20,003 nt of DNA from an uncultured Caryophanales bacterium (GCA_946402785.1 CAMIXP010000007.1:1-20003); one strand, 5' to 3'; positions 8,522 through 15,857 are shown, counted from the stretch's first letter. Numbers and translations are program-made. The notes: generated by a model not told the origin, from the letters alone.

Positions 8522-10762
8522 TTAATATTCTTCTAATTCATCTACACCCATTACTGGTAGTGGATTATCCATTACACGGTAATATTCATCATCATCTTGT
8601 CTATCAACATTGATGAATTCATCTTCTCCTACTTCTATCTGAGCAGCAGCGATATCTTCATCGGATGCTGACCAGTTATCCACATTAATGTCATCATATT
8701 GACCATATTCGTATTCTTCTCCATCTTCTTCCTCTTCCTCTTCTTCTGTTGCTTTCTTATGATCAATATATGCTTTTGCAGCTAATCCTGCAGCAGATGC
8801 TACACTTAATCCAGCTGCTAATGGAATAACAGATGCTGATGATACAGTATCAGAATTTAAGATTGGTTTAGAAGATGTAGGAATTCTACTATATTTGCTT
8901 CCTTTAATGATTTCATCGATTGATGAATCAGAGTCATCCAATAATTCTGAAAGAGATGCTCCCATAGCTTCTGGTCCATCTCCACCAGTGTATCCTGTTT
9001 CTCCATATCCTCCACCACCGTGTGTCGTAGTTCCAGTTCCTGGTTGTTTTACGGTTGGAATGATTGGATCTACGGATGGTGAAACTGTAGTTGGTGAAAT
9101 CGTTGTTGGTGAAATTGTACTTGGTTCAACAGTTGGAATTGTTGTTGGTGTTGTATCCCAAGGTGTTGTTGGTGCAACCGTTGGAACAGATGGCGTATAT
9201 CCACCTGATGGTCCACCTCCACCTCCTGGTGAAGTACCACCTGTTGATCCTGCTGGAGGATTTGTTGGTGATGGATCTGGAGCTAAATCTGGACGTACAA
9301 CTTGTGCAAGGTCTGGTTCTCCAAATAATGAACTCGTATCGGTTCCAGTTTGTCCATGTGGTCCATTCATTGCTTGATCTACAATATCACCGTAAGTAGT
9401 TACAGTAGCTTCACGTGTTGCTGCTTTTACCGTTCCAGCATCTACTTGGAAATCTGTTAAACGCGTATCAGCTCCACCACCAGTTGTTGTTGTAGTAACA
9501 ACCGCTCCTGCAAGTCCTTGTGCAGTAACTTGTGGAAGTCCGTTTGCTCCAATTGTTTGAACCGAATGAACAGCTGCATTTGCCACTTTTCCTGGGATGG
9601 CAGCAACTTTTCCAGGGATTGCAGCAACCTTTCCTGGGATTGCTTTGATTTTTCCTGGGATTTCTTTAACTCTACCAATGATTCCTCTATGGGAATTATT
9701 AGCAATATCGTCTAATTTATCGGCACCCTTCATTACTTCATCTATTTTATCGGCGCCCTTCATTGCTTCATCTAATTTATCGGCACCGGATGTTAATAAT
9801 TTAACACTTTGTTCTCCACCTTTTGCGGCTTCGTCTAATTTATCAGCAGCTTTTGCAGCTCTAGCAGCTGCTTTTGCTTTCAATGCTCCGGATAGTTTTT
9901 CTGCTCCTTTACCTAAGGCAAATGATAAGGCTGCAGCTTTTGCACCATCACCTAATGCTTTGACCATTCCGGCATTATAATCGAATTCTTCACCATTAGC
10001 AATGGCTGTTCTAATAGATCCTTCCATACTTGAACCCATTGTAGCAACTCCTGCAACAGCTGCACCACCCCAGGTGACTCCGCTCGCGGACAGAAGTCCT
10101 GCGCCGTATGTTCCAGCAGCACTTAATCCCATAGCTCCTGCAGCTAAGTAACCAGCCCCAATGTATCCTCCAACTTTTCCTATTACCTTGAATGCACTGG
10201 CGGCTCTACTATCTTCTGTAATGGCACTCTTCTTAGCAAATTCACTATCATAATAGAAGCTTAATGCATCATGAGACCATTCTTTATTGATAAAGTTAAC
10301 ACAGTCGTTTTGGAAATCTTTTGCTCCTAGTGCTCCAGCTCCCCAACCAACAAGTGATACAACTCCATCTCCTAAGTCTTCTACAACAGATAGCAATCCT
10401 TCTCCCAGTTTTGCAGCTCCCATAGCAAATGTGCTTAATCCTTTTTCTAACCATGAAGATTCCTGATATGTTTTGATATCGTTTGCTTTTCCCTCTAATT
10501 GGTCAGCAACTCCATTAATCATTTCTGTAACAGATGAGAAAACAGAGTCATAGTTTGAAACGGTAATAGATCCAACATATTCCATACCTTTAACGTTATT
10601 TAAAGCATCTAAAGCGGCATATACTGCATCTTGTGCATTTCCAACCCCTGTTTGTCCTATTGTTTTAAGTTCCGTAGTAACATCGTCTACTAATTGAAAG
10701 TTTGCAACAACAGACTTTTCTTTTATATCATCTCTACCTGTTAACCAACTCCAAAATGACAT
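8522..10762 (-). CDS. Large modular ESX-like protein: shared N-module, Gly-rich hydrophobic core, repeats, Pro/Thr linker, TM, acidic tail
   Basis: The 746-aa protein has these parts in order. A short start MSFWSWLTGRD. A helical module (about 18-102) with AQDAVYAALDALNNVKG, YVGSI and NYDSVF, shared with the 806- and 254-aa proteins. A Gly/Ala-rich hydrophobic core (about 101-290) with EDLGDGV, KEWSHD and FYYDSEFAKKS, shared with the 806-aa protein. Ten-residue ADKLDE repeats (305-352), four IPGKVAA-like heptads (368-395), then a Gly/Pro/Thr-rich linker (about 490-610). A conserved juxtamembrane motif (SSIDEI, KGS, SSKP), one transmembrane helix (about 645-667) and a tail with a run of seven Glu. 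There is no signal peptide at the start. I see no enzymatic toxin motif. Unlike its two relatives, it has no DUF4176 gene after it. Own promoter at 10834-10862. Probably a type VII-like substrate or surface protein anchored at its C-terminus (inference). Confidence 0.8.
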   Translation of the reverse strand: MSFWSWLTGRDDIKEKSVVANFQLVDDVTTELKTIGQTGVGNAQDAVYAALDALNNVKGMEYVGSITVSNYDSVFSSVTEMINGVADQLEGKANDIKTYQESSWLEKGLSTFAMGAAKLGEGLLSVVEDLGDGVVSLVGWGAGALGAKDFQNDCVNFINKEWSHDALSFYYDSEFAKKSAITEDSRAASAFKVIGKVGGYIGAGYLAAGAMGLSAAGTYGAGLLSASGVTWGGAAVAGVATMGSSMEGSIRTAIANGEEFDYNAGMVKALGDGAKAAALSFALGKGAEKLSGALKAKAAARAAKAADKLDEAAKGGEQSVKLLTSGADKLDEAMKGADKIDEVMKGADKLDDIANNSHRGIIGRVKEIPGKIKAIPGKVAAIPGKVAAIPGKVANAAVHSVQTIGANGLPQVTAQGLAGAVVTTTTTGGGADTRLTDFQVDAGTVKAATREATVTTYGDIVDQAMNGPHGQTGTDTSSLFGEPDLAQVVRPDLAPDPSPTNPPAGSTGGTSPGGGGGPSGGYTPSVPTVAPTTPWDTTPTTIPTVEPSTISPTTISPTTVSPSVDPIIPTVKQPGTGTTTHGGGGYGETGYTGGDGPEAMGASLSELLDDSDSSIDEIIKGSKYSRIPTSSKPILNSDTVSSASVIPLAAGLSVASAAGLAAKAYIDHKKATEEEEEEEDGEEYEYGQYDDINVDNWSASDEDIAAAQIEVGEDEFINVDRQDDDEYYRVMDNPLPVMGVDELEEY
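9581..9661 (-). repeat. In-gene heptapeptide repeat (IPGKVAA x4)
   Basis: Within the 746-aa protein, residues 368-394 are four consecutive seven-residue units of the form IPGK(I/V)(K/A)A, visible in DNA as repeated 21-base units. The preceding 9707-9850 encodes ten-residue ADKLDE units. Both are absent from the otherwise similar 806-aa protein, so they are lineage-specific expansions. Confidence 0.8.
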
Positions 10763-10833
10763 ATTTCATTCTCCCTTCTTCTCGGAAAATATACTTGTTT
10801 TTGTATACTTTTACGTACTCTCTCTACTATATA

Positions 10834-10862
10834 ATTATAATAAAATATGATTTTATAGTCAA
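10834..10862 (-). promoter_or_regulatory. Promoter for the 746-aa protein gene
   Basis: TTGACT (10857-10862), 17 bases, TATAAT (10834-10839), directly after the preceding terminator. The transcript would have a leader of about 65 bases before the ATG at 10762, whose ribosome site is AAGGGAG. Confidence 0.85.
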
Positions 10863-10864
10863 AC

Positions 10865-10886
10865 AAAAAAAGGGATAAATTCCCTT
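10865..10886 (-). terminator. Terminator after the first DUF4176 gene
   Basis: Stem AAGGGA/TCCCTT (10886-10881 with 10875-10870), loop ATTTA, followed by more Ts on the minus strand; it is immediately followed by the promoter of the next cassette. Confidence 0.8.
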
Positions 10887-10909
10887 CTTTACTATACTTT
10901 ACTCTTTTT

Positions 10910-11302
10910 TTATTCATTTGTTGGATTTACGTCAATACTTGGTGTAATTACTTGGTTTTTTGCCTTTTGTTCTGCCATTCTCTTATTTCTTTCTTCAATT
11001 CCTCCTACTAGAATCTTAGAAATCTCTTTTTGTTTATCTGTTACATATCCCATATAGCATATTTTTTCGATTTGATCATGATTGAAAGCAAATAGTTGAT
11101 CACTTGTTAACATTCCTTCTGGATATACACATCCTCCGTAGTCAAACATTGCATCTTCTCCTACTTCTACCTTTCCGTTTTTGTCATACACATCTCCTGA
11201 TGGTGTAATACAATAACTCATAATCATTAATTCTTTTTTACCACCTTTTAGTAATACTACTGTTCCTATTGGTAAAAATTTTTCTGGCATTTTTTCTTCC
11301 AT
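10910..11302 (-). CDS. DUF4176 protein, copy 1
   Basis: The 130-aa protein carries the DUF4176 pattern: LPIGTVVLLKGGKKELMIM at 11-29, a central DYGGCVYPEG, then the FNHDQIEKICYMGY stretch. DUF4176 proteins are found in Firmicutes type VII secretion loci beside LXG/WXG100 substrates, where they are thought to act as partner or targeting proteins in the cytoplasm. Here the gene lies 24 bases after the 254-aa coiled-coil fusion gene with an AAAGGAG site and ends before a terminator, so the two form one cassette. It differs from copy 2 (12191-12577) at only one N-terminal residue (Glu7 versus Ala7) and in the last dozen or so residues. The family is certain; the role is inferred from association. 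Confidence 0.92.
   Translation of the reverse strand: MEEKMPEKFLPIGTVVLLKGGKKELMIMSYCITPSGDVYDKNGKVEVGEDAMFDYGGCVYPEGMLTSDQLFAFNHDQIEKICYMGYVTDKQKEISKILVGGIEERNKRMAEQKAKNQVITPSIDVNPTNE
10965..11278. repeat. 314-bp direct repeat, copy 1 (DUF4176 gene core)
   Basis: These 314 bases are identical, base for base, to 12240-12553 (offset 1275). Identity ends abruptly on the 10965 side where the C-terminal codons diverge. On the other side it continues with two mismatches to the start codon region. Confidence 0.97.
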
Positions 11303-11326
11303 TTTAGTTTCTCCTTTTCTTCTTTT

Positions 11327-12091
11327 TTAATCATTTTCTTCTGATTCAACATATTTTGTTGAACCAAATCCTTGGTTAGCAGCACTCGATAGAATATTTT
11401 GTAAGAATGGATTCTTATGTTCTTCTATTTCTGCATCCCATTTTGCTTCTTTTTGTTTTTTCTCTTGTGATTTTATTTGATCAAGAACAGAAAAATAGTT
11501 TCCGTTCATCAGATTATCGAGATTGAATTCTTTTGCCTTTCTTTGTCTTTCCTCTTCTTCTTGTTTTTCTTTTTCAATTCGAATTCTTTCTTCCTCTTCT
11601 TTTCTTTTCTTTTCTTCTTCCTCTAAACGTTTTTGTTCTTCTTCCAAGCATTTTTGCTCTTCTTCTAGACGTTTTAATTCTTCTTCTAATCTTTGTTGTT
11701 CTTCCTCAAATAGTTGTTTTTCTTCTTCTTTTTTCTTGCGGATTTCTTCTAGTTTTTTTCTTTGTTCTTCTAGTTTTGTCTCTAATTCTATCCTTTTCTG
11801 ATTTGATTTTTCATGAATATCTTCTGCAAGATGAGTAAGTGTTTCCACAATTCCATCAAAGACAGAATTATATTTCTCTGTTGCTAGAGATCCAACATAT
11901 GTCTGAAATCCTTTGATACTATTTAAAGAATTAATTGCTTGATAGACAGTTTCTTGTGCATTTTTTGTTTTATCAGAGGCAATCATTTCAATTTTTGTTT
12001 TGATTCCTGTTGTTTTTTCGGGGGAAAACTGTTCAATTTGTTCTTGATATTGTATCTCTTCGAACCCACTGTTTTGTTTCTCTGGTTGCAA
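11327..12091 (-). CDS. Shared-module protein with long charged coiled coil (no membrane anchor)
   Basis: The 254-aa protein starts at TTG (12091), which has AGGGGG six bases upstream. Residues about 28-100 repeat the shared module of the large proteins: AQETVYQAINSLNSIKG, YVGSL and KYNSVF. From about 100 to 190 it is an unbroken coiled coil made of Glu, Lys, Arg and Gln with repeating RLEEEQK-type units. The C-terminus (about 190-254) is more mixed in composition, with NGNYFSVLDQIK and NPFLQNILSSA. It has no hydrophobic core, Pro linker or transmembrane helix, so it looks like a soluble, rod-shaped variant of the family. It heads its own transcription unit (promoter 12125-12153) and is followed by DUF4176 copy 1. 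Function unknown. Confidence 0.82.
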   Translation of the reverse strand: MQPEKQNSGFEEIQYQEQIEQFSPEKTTGIKTKIEMIASDKTKNAQETVYQAINSLNSIKGFQTYVGSLATEKYNSVFDGIVETLTHLAEDIHEKSNQKRIELETKLEEQRKKLEEIRKKKEEEKQLFEEEQQRLEEELKRLEEEQKCLEEEQKRLEEEEKKRKEEEERIRIEKEKQEEEERQRKAKEFNLDNLMNGNYFSVLDQIKSQEKKQKEAKWDAEIEEHKNPFLQNILSSAANQGFGSTKYVESEEND

Positions 12092-12124
12092 ATATATCCC
12101 CCTTTCCTATTTTATTCTATTATC

Positions 12125-12153
12125 ATTATAATCAAATCTTATTTTTTAGTCAA
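12125..12153 (-). promoter_or_regulatory. Promoter for the coiled-coil fusion and DUF4176 copy 1
   Basis: TTGACT (12148-12153), 17 bases, TATAAT (12125-12130), starting right after the upstream terminator's U-tract. The region around the -35 box (TTTGACTA followed by As) matches the other two cassette promoters. Confidence 0.85.
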
Positions 12154-12154
12154 A

Positions 12155-12179
12155 TAAAAAAGGAGATTGAATTCTCCTT
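12155..12179 (-). terminator. Terminator after the second DUF4176 gene
   Basis: A perfect 7-bp stem AAGGAGA/TCTCCTT (12179-12173 with 12166-12160) with a six-base loop, followed by Ts. Confidence 0.8.
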
Positions 12180-12190
12180 ATTTATTTTTC

Positions 12191-12577
12191 TTATTCTGTA
12201 GGTTTAATATCAACATTTGGGATTACTGGTTCTTGTGCTTTTTGTTCTGCCATTCTCTTATTTCTTTCTTCAATTCCTCCTACTAGAATCTTAGAAATCT
12301 CTTTTTGTTTATCTGTTACATATCCCATATAGCATATTTTTTCGATTTGATCATGATTGAAAGCAAATAGTTGATCACTTGTTAACATTCCTTCTGGATA
12401 TACACATCCTCCGTAGTCAAACATTGCATCTTCTCCTACTTCTACCTTTCCGTTTTTGTCATACACATCTCCTGATGGTGTAATACAATAACTCATAATC
12501 ATTAATTCTTTTTTACCACCTTTTAGTAATACTACTGTTCCTATTGGTAAAAACTTTGCTGGCATTTTTTCTTCCAT
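12191..12577 (-). CDS. DUF4176 protein, copy 2
   Basis: This 128-aa protein is nearly identical to copy 1, with the same LPIGTVVLLKGG, DYGGCVYPEG and MGYVTDKQKEIS segments. The C-terminal tail differs (EPVIPNVDIKPTE). The gene begins 20 bases after the stop of the 806-aa protein with a strong AGGAGG site and is closed by a terminator, so it is the partner gene of that protein's cassette. As for copy 1, the known association of DUF4176 with type VII substrate operons suggests a cytoplasmic partner role. That two very different upstream proteins have the same DUF4176 suggests it recognises what they share, namely the N-terminal module; this is an inference. Confidence 0.92.
   Translation of the reverse strand: MEEKMPAKFLPIGTVVLLKGGKKELMIMSYCITPSGDVYDKNGKVEVGEDAMFDYGGCVYPEGMLTSDQLFAFNHDQIEKICYMGYVTDKQKEISKILVGGIEERNKRMAEQKAQEPVIPNVDIKPTE
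12240..12553. repeat. 314-bp direct repeat, copy 2 (DUF4176 gene core)
   Basis: Identical to 10965-11278. The absence of even silent differences points to a recent duplication or to gene conversion between the two DUF4176 genes. Confidence 0.97.
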
Positions 12578-12597
12578 TTTTATTCCTCCTAAATTAT

Positions 12598-15018
12598 TTA
12601 CTGTACATCCGCAAGCTCACTTGAGTTTCTTGCAGTGTAGTTTTCTCCATTATCAGCGTAGAAGCCATCTTCTTCTAGATAAGCATCATCAGATGTTGAT
12701 GGTGTATCATAATCAACTTCTACTGTATCTTCGTTTCCGCTCCAGTCTTCTGAAACGATTCCGTCGTCTGCTGTATAATCTTCATCGCTGTATTCATCAC
12801 TATATTCATCATATTCATCTTCATCATCATATTCGCCTGTGTCATTATTTCTCTTACGATCCATATATGCTTTGGCTCCAATTCCAGCTGCTGCAGCAAC
12901 ACTTAATCCTGCGGCAATTGGGATAACGGAACTAGAAGATTTCTTCTTTGTCGTTATCATTGGTTTTGATGAATCAGGAATCTTCGTATATGTACTTCCT
13001 TTTACGATTTCATCAATTGATGATGTAGCTTCATCTAAGTCATCTAATAAACCTAGAGATTCAGCATTCTCTAATTCAAGAGAATCGAAGTCTAAGTTTT
13101 CTCCATCGAATTCTACACCTGAGTGCTCTCCTGGATCTGTCGTTATAATTTCTGTGTAAGGTTGTGTTGGTGTAACAGGAGTTCCTGGATCTACTGGAGT
13201 TCCTGGAGTAACTGGTGATTCACTTGGAACTGGGCTTGGTGTAACACTTGGTACAGGACTTGGTGATGGACTTGGACTTGGTGATGGGCTTGGACTTGGT
13301 GATGGATCCGTTGGACTTGTAGGTCCTGTTGGCCCTGTTGGTCCCGTTGGACCCGTTGGTCCTGTTGGAACTGACGAACTTGGTGATGGGCTTGGTGTAA
13401 CACTTGGTGCCGGAGTTGGTGTTGGATCTGGTGATGGTGATGGTATTACCTCACCAGGTTTTGTCATGTTTTCTTCAACAAACTTATCTGCATTATCAGC
13501 AAAGTCTGCCAATCCATGTTTATTTAAGTCCGCTCTTCTAGCCGCAATATCAATTCCGCTTTGTTGAACCTCATGGTTAACGGTTGCTCCTGCTGCTGCA
13601 GCAATAATTCCTGGTGTTTCAGGACTCATGTTACTTGCAGCTGCTTTTGCTGTATTCACTAGACCAGCTTCTTTTATATTACGAAGTGCTGTAGCCGTAC
13701 TGTCTCTTGCAGCCGTTACTTTAGCACCTAATGTACTCTTTAATCCATCTTCTTTGACAGCTGCTCTAAATCCTTGAGCAGATGTAATGGCTTTTGTTTT
13801 TATACCACCTAAGGTACGAACTCCTTGTGAAATAGGATTTTCTCTTCCTAATTCTTTTAAACTATCCTTAAATGCAGCTTTTGCTTTTTCTGCATCCATT
13901 GTCTTAAAGTTAGCATCAATGTTACCCTTACGAATTGATATAGATGCTCCTGCGGTTTTACTAAAGGCATCAGCACCTGATTTCAATACATTGTGAGAAG
14001 CTTCTCCAAAACGATTACCTGCTTTGGTAAGTGCATCTGAGTAACCTTGATAATCAGATAACTTTGTGGCTTTTGCAGCTTCAAGTGCTGCCTTATCACC
14101 AGACTTAGCAGCTTCCGCAATTGCTCTTTTTCTAGCAACACTTTCACCCCATTTACCACCAGCAAATGCAAGACCACCTTGGATTGTACCTGTAAGAAGT
14201 CCTCGTCCAAAGGCTTGATTGAATGTTTTTCCTGAATTCAATCCTGATTCGGTTCCACTTCCTAGACCTCCTGCAAAACCAGCGATGGTTGCACCCCATG
14301 TTGATCCTGATGCTCTTAGAACACCAATACCAGCATTGGTTGCCGTTGATAAACCAAGTTGTCCAGCGACAACACCACCTGCATATAGATATCCAGCAGC
14401 TTTTCCAACTATCTTCAATCCACCTGCAATAGCACTGTCTTCTGTAAACACACTTGCTTTTGCAAAATCACTATTATAATAAAAATTAAACATATCATGT
14501 GACCATTCTTTCTTAATGAATGATTCACATCCTTGTTGTAGACCTTTCCATCCGATGACTCCTGCACCAAATCCAATTAATGATGCAACTCCGTCACCTA
14601 GATCTTCGAAAACAGAAAGGAATCCTTCTCCCACTTTAAAAAGTCCCATTGTAGCGGTACTTAATCCTTTTTCAAGTAAAGAAGATTCTTCGTATTTTTT
14701 GATGTCTTCTGCTTTTCCATCTAATTGTGCAGCAATATCTTCTATTGTTGAACCGATAGATGTAAATACAGTATCGTAGTTTCCTACTTCAATTGTTCCA
14801 ACATACTCAGCTAATCCTTTAACACTATTTAACTGATTAAAAGCCGCGTAGATACTTTCTTGCGCGGTTAACACTTGGTTCTTGGATATGTCTCTGATCT
14901 TATTTGAAACAGTTTCTACCTTATCATAATTTGCATAAACATCAGATTCTTTAGGGTCTCTTCCTGTGATCCAGCCTAACAAACTTTGTCTTCCTGAAAA
15001 AACATCTAAAAGGCTCAT
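12598..15018 (-). CDS. Largest modular ESX-like protein: shared N-module, Gly-rich core, collagen-like and Ser-Pro linker, TM, acidic tail
   Basis: The 806-aa protein is a paralogue of the 746-aa one. The shared module (about 27-110) has AQESIYAAFNQLNSVKG, EYVGTI and NYDTVF. The hydrophobic core (about 111-310) has LEKGLSTATMG, EDLGDGV, KEWSHD and FYYNSDFAKAS. A helical, Ala/Lys-rich middle follows (about 310-500). The linker holds a PTG repeat (551-567) and a Ser-Pro run (about 570-590). Then come the juxtamembrane motif (SSIDEIVKGS, IPDSSKP), one transmembrane helix (about 698-718), basic DRKR, and an Asp/Glu/Tyr tail of about 85 residues. There is no N-terminal signal peptide. It lies 16 bases after the 131-aa gene in the first transcription unit and is followed by DUF4176 copy 2. 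A type VII-like, C-terminally anchored protein is my best reading; no enzyme domain is visible. Confidence 0.82.
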   Translation of the reverse strand: MSLLDVFSGRQSLLGWITGRDPKESDVYANYDKVETVSNKIRDISKNQVLTAQESIYAAFNQLNSVKGLAEYVGTIEVGNYDTVFTSIGSTIEDIAAQLDGKAEDIKKYEESSLLEKGLSTATMGLFKVGEGFLSVFEDLGDGVASLIGFGAGVIGWKGLQQGCESFIKKEWSHDMFNFYYNSDFAKASVFTEDSAIAGGLKIVGKAAGYLYAGGVVAGQLGLSTATNAGIGVLRASGSTWGATIAGFAGGLGSGTESGLNSGKTFNQAFGRGLLTGTIQGGLAFAGGKWGESVARKRAIAEAAKSGDKAALEAAKATKLSDYQGYSDALTKAGNRFGEASHNVLKSGADAFSKTAGASISIRKGNIDANFKTMDAEKAKAAFKDSLKELGRENPISQGVRTLGGIKTKAITSAQGFRAAVKEDGLKSTLGAKVTAARDSTATALRNIKEAGLVNTAKAAASNMSPETPGIIAAAAGATVNHEVQQSGIDIAARRADLNKHGLADFADNADKFVEENMTKPGEVIPSPSPDPTPTPAPSVTPSPSPSSSVPTGPTGPTGPTGPTGPTSPTDPSPSPSPSPSPSPSPSPVPSVTPSPVPSESPVTPGTPVDPGTPVTPTQPYTEIITTDPGEHSGVEFDGENLDFDSLELENAESLGLLDDLDEATSSIDEIVKGSTYTKIPDSSKPMITTKKKSSSSVIPIAAGLSVAAAAGIGAKAYMDRKRNNDTGEYDDEDEYDEYSDEYSDEDYTADDGIVSEDWSGNEDTVEVDYDTPSTSDDAYLEEDGFYADNGENYTARNSSELADVQ
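13318..13368 (-). repeat. Collagen-like PTG tripeptide repeat in the linker
   Basis: Residues 551-567 of the 806-aa protein are five PTG units plus PT, encoded by nine-base units. A Ser-Pro dipeptide run follows on the C-terminal side. Such sequences form extended spacers, usually outside the membrane. Confidence 0.85.
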
Positions 15019-15034
15019 TCTTCCATTCCCCTTT

Positions 15035-15430
15035 CTAGCGGATGCTTACAACACCAGGTCCGCGGCATGCATTATATGCAGCTACATTCAATTCAGCTTG
15101 TTTGTTATCGTGTGCAGCAACAGCTAAATCGTATAGAGCATCTATACCTTGTGTAACTTGACCTGATACTTGTGTCAATAATGTTGCTGTATCTTCTATC
15201 GTACCTTTCATATTTGTACCTTCAACAATTACAGCTTCTGATGCGTCCGTTGAAACATCTCTTAATGCATCTGCAATTGCTTTGAATTGATCTTCAAATG
15301 TATTTTTAACATTTGTAATTGCAGCTTGTACTTCTGCAGGGTTAATAAAATCATTTGCATCTTGTGCTTTTGCTGATGTAATGCATTTACCCGTTTCATC
15401 ATATCCATAATAAGCTTTAGGGCTTTCCAT
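15035..15430 (-). CDS. Small helical WXG100-like protein (131 aa)
   Basis: The protein has a short polar N-terminus (MESPKAYYGYDETGK), then long amphipathic helices (about 30-65 and 68-120) with a turn near DVSTDASEAV, and a short tail ending GPGVVSIR. No signal peptide, membrane segment or catalytic motif is seen. The two-helix layout and position next to two other small helical proteins and a large shared-module protein fit a type VII substrate or partner, but the sequence lacks a W-x-G turn. Ribosome site is GGGAGATGAAGG. The 114 bases before it contain striking inverted repeats that may affect its expression relative to the genes upstream. Family not recognised. Confidence 0.7.
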   Translation of the reverse strand: MESPKAYYGYDETGKCITSAKAQDANDFINPAEVQAAITNVKNTFEDQFKAIADALRDVSTDASEAVIVEGTNMKGTIEDTATLLTQVSGQVTQGIDALYDLAVAAHDNKQAELNVAAYNACRGPGVVSIR

Positions 15431-15454
15431 ATATCCTTCATCTCCCTTTTTTTT

Positions 15455-15540
15455 CTATGCAATGCATAGGAAAAAGATGTATCTTTTCTCTTTCCTATAC
15501 ATTGCATAATTGCAATGTATATTTTTTCAATATTGAAAAA
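15455..15540. repeat. Cluster of three palindromes between two small ESX-like genes
   Basis: From right to left: an 18-bp perfect palindrome TTTTTCAATATTGAAAAA (15523-15540); an 11-bp inverted repeat TATACATTGCA with a 4-base spacer (arms 15496-15506 and 15511-15521); and CTATGCAATGCATAG (15455-15469). In addition 15459-15473 can pair with 15491-15505 with one mismatch (a G-U pair in RNA), so the middle and left hairpins compete with a longer 15-bp hairpin. Confidence 0.85.
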
Positions 15541-15544
15541 CAAA

Positions 15545-15835
15545 CTATACTTGTTCTTCGTGACTGTATTTTAATGCTTCGCTTACATAGTTTTTAATGT
15601 TTTCAGAAGCATCACAAATATATTCTAATGCTTGTCTAACATCGTTTTCATTGTATTGTGCGAAGTTTTGTACAACTGTGTCCATCCAATCCAATCTGAT
15701 ATTAGATTGTGTATATCCTTTTAAAGTTGCTGATAATTCATCAAATTTGTCTTTCATATTTTTAGCATTTTTTGTTAATTCATCAGCATCTTGTAATGCA
15801 CAGCTTTGGTCTTTAATAATAATCTCGTTTGCCAT
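15545..15835 (-). CDS. Small WXG100-like helical protein (96 aa)
   Basis: At 96 residues this has the size of an ESX/WXG100 protein. It is predicted all-helical, with a mid-protein Trp at position 50 in IRLDWMDTV, near where the W-x-G turn lies in WXG100 proteins, although the Gly is missing. The ribosome site AAAGGAG is well placed. It is the second gene of the block, 22 bases after the 99-aa gene, so the two may form a heterodimer like EsxA/EsxB; this is an inference. An alternative is an unrelated helical protein of the same locus. Confidence 0.72.
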   Translation of the reverse strand: MANEIIIKDQSCALQDADELTKNAKNMKDKFDELSATLKGYTQSNIRLDWMDTVVQNFAQYNENDVRQALEYICDASENIKNYVSEALKYSHEEQV

Positions 15836-15857
15836 TGAAAATTCTCCTTTCTATTGA

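Noticed and set aside
8895..9399. Two overlapping plus-strand frames, one rich in Pro and Gly
   Set aside because: They are antisense images of the Pro/Thr/Gly linker of the 746-aa protein; the codon repeats there keep several frames open, and neither has a ribosome site.
11523..11838. Plus-strand frames rich in Ser, Phe and Leu that look like membrane proteins
   Set aside because: They are the complement of the Glu/Lys coiled-coil codons (GAA/AAA read as TTC/TTT) and have no promoter or ribosome site.
8522..15018. C-terminal toxin domains on the large shared-module proteins
   Set aside because: The C-termini are linker, membrane helix and acidic tail; I see no nuclease, NADase, ADP-ribosyltransferase or lipid II phosphatase motif, and no immunity-like gene directly follows.
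15262..15543. A 93-aa minus-strand frame covering the palindrome region
   Set aside because: It runs mostly out of frame inside the 131-aa gene, its start lacks a ribosome site, and its composition is unlike its neighbours.
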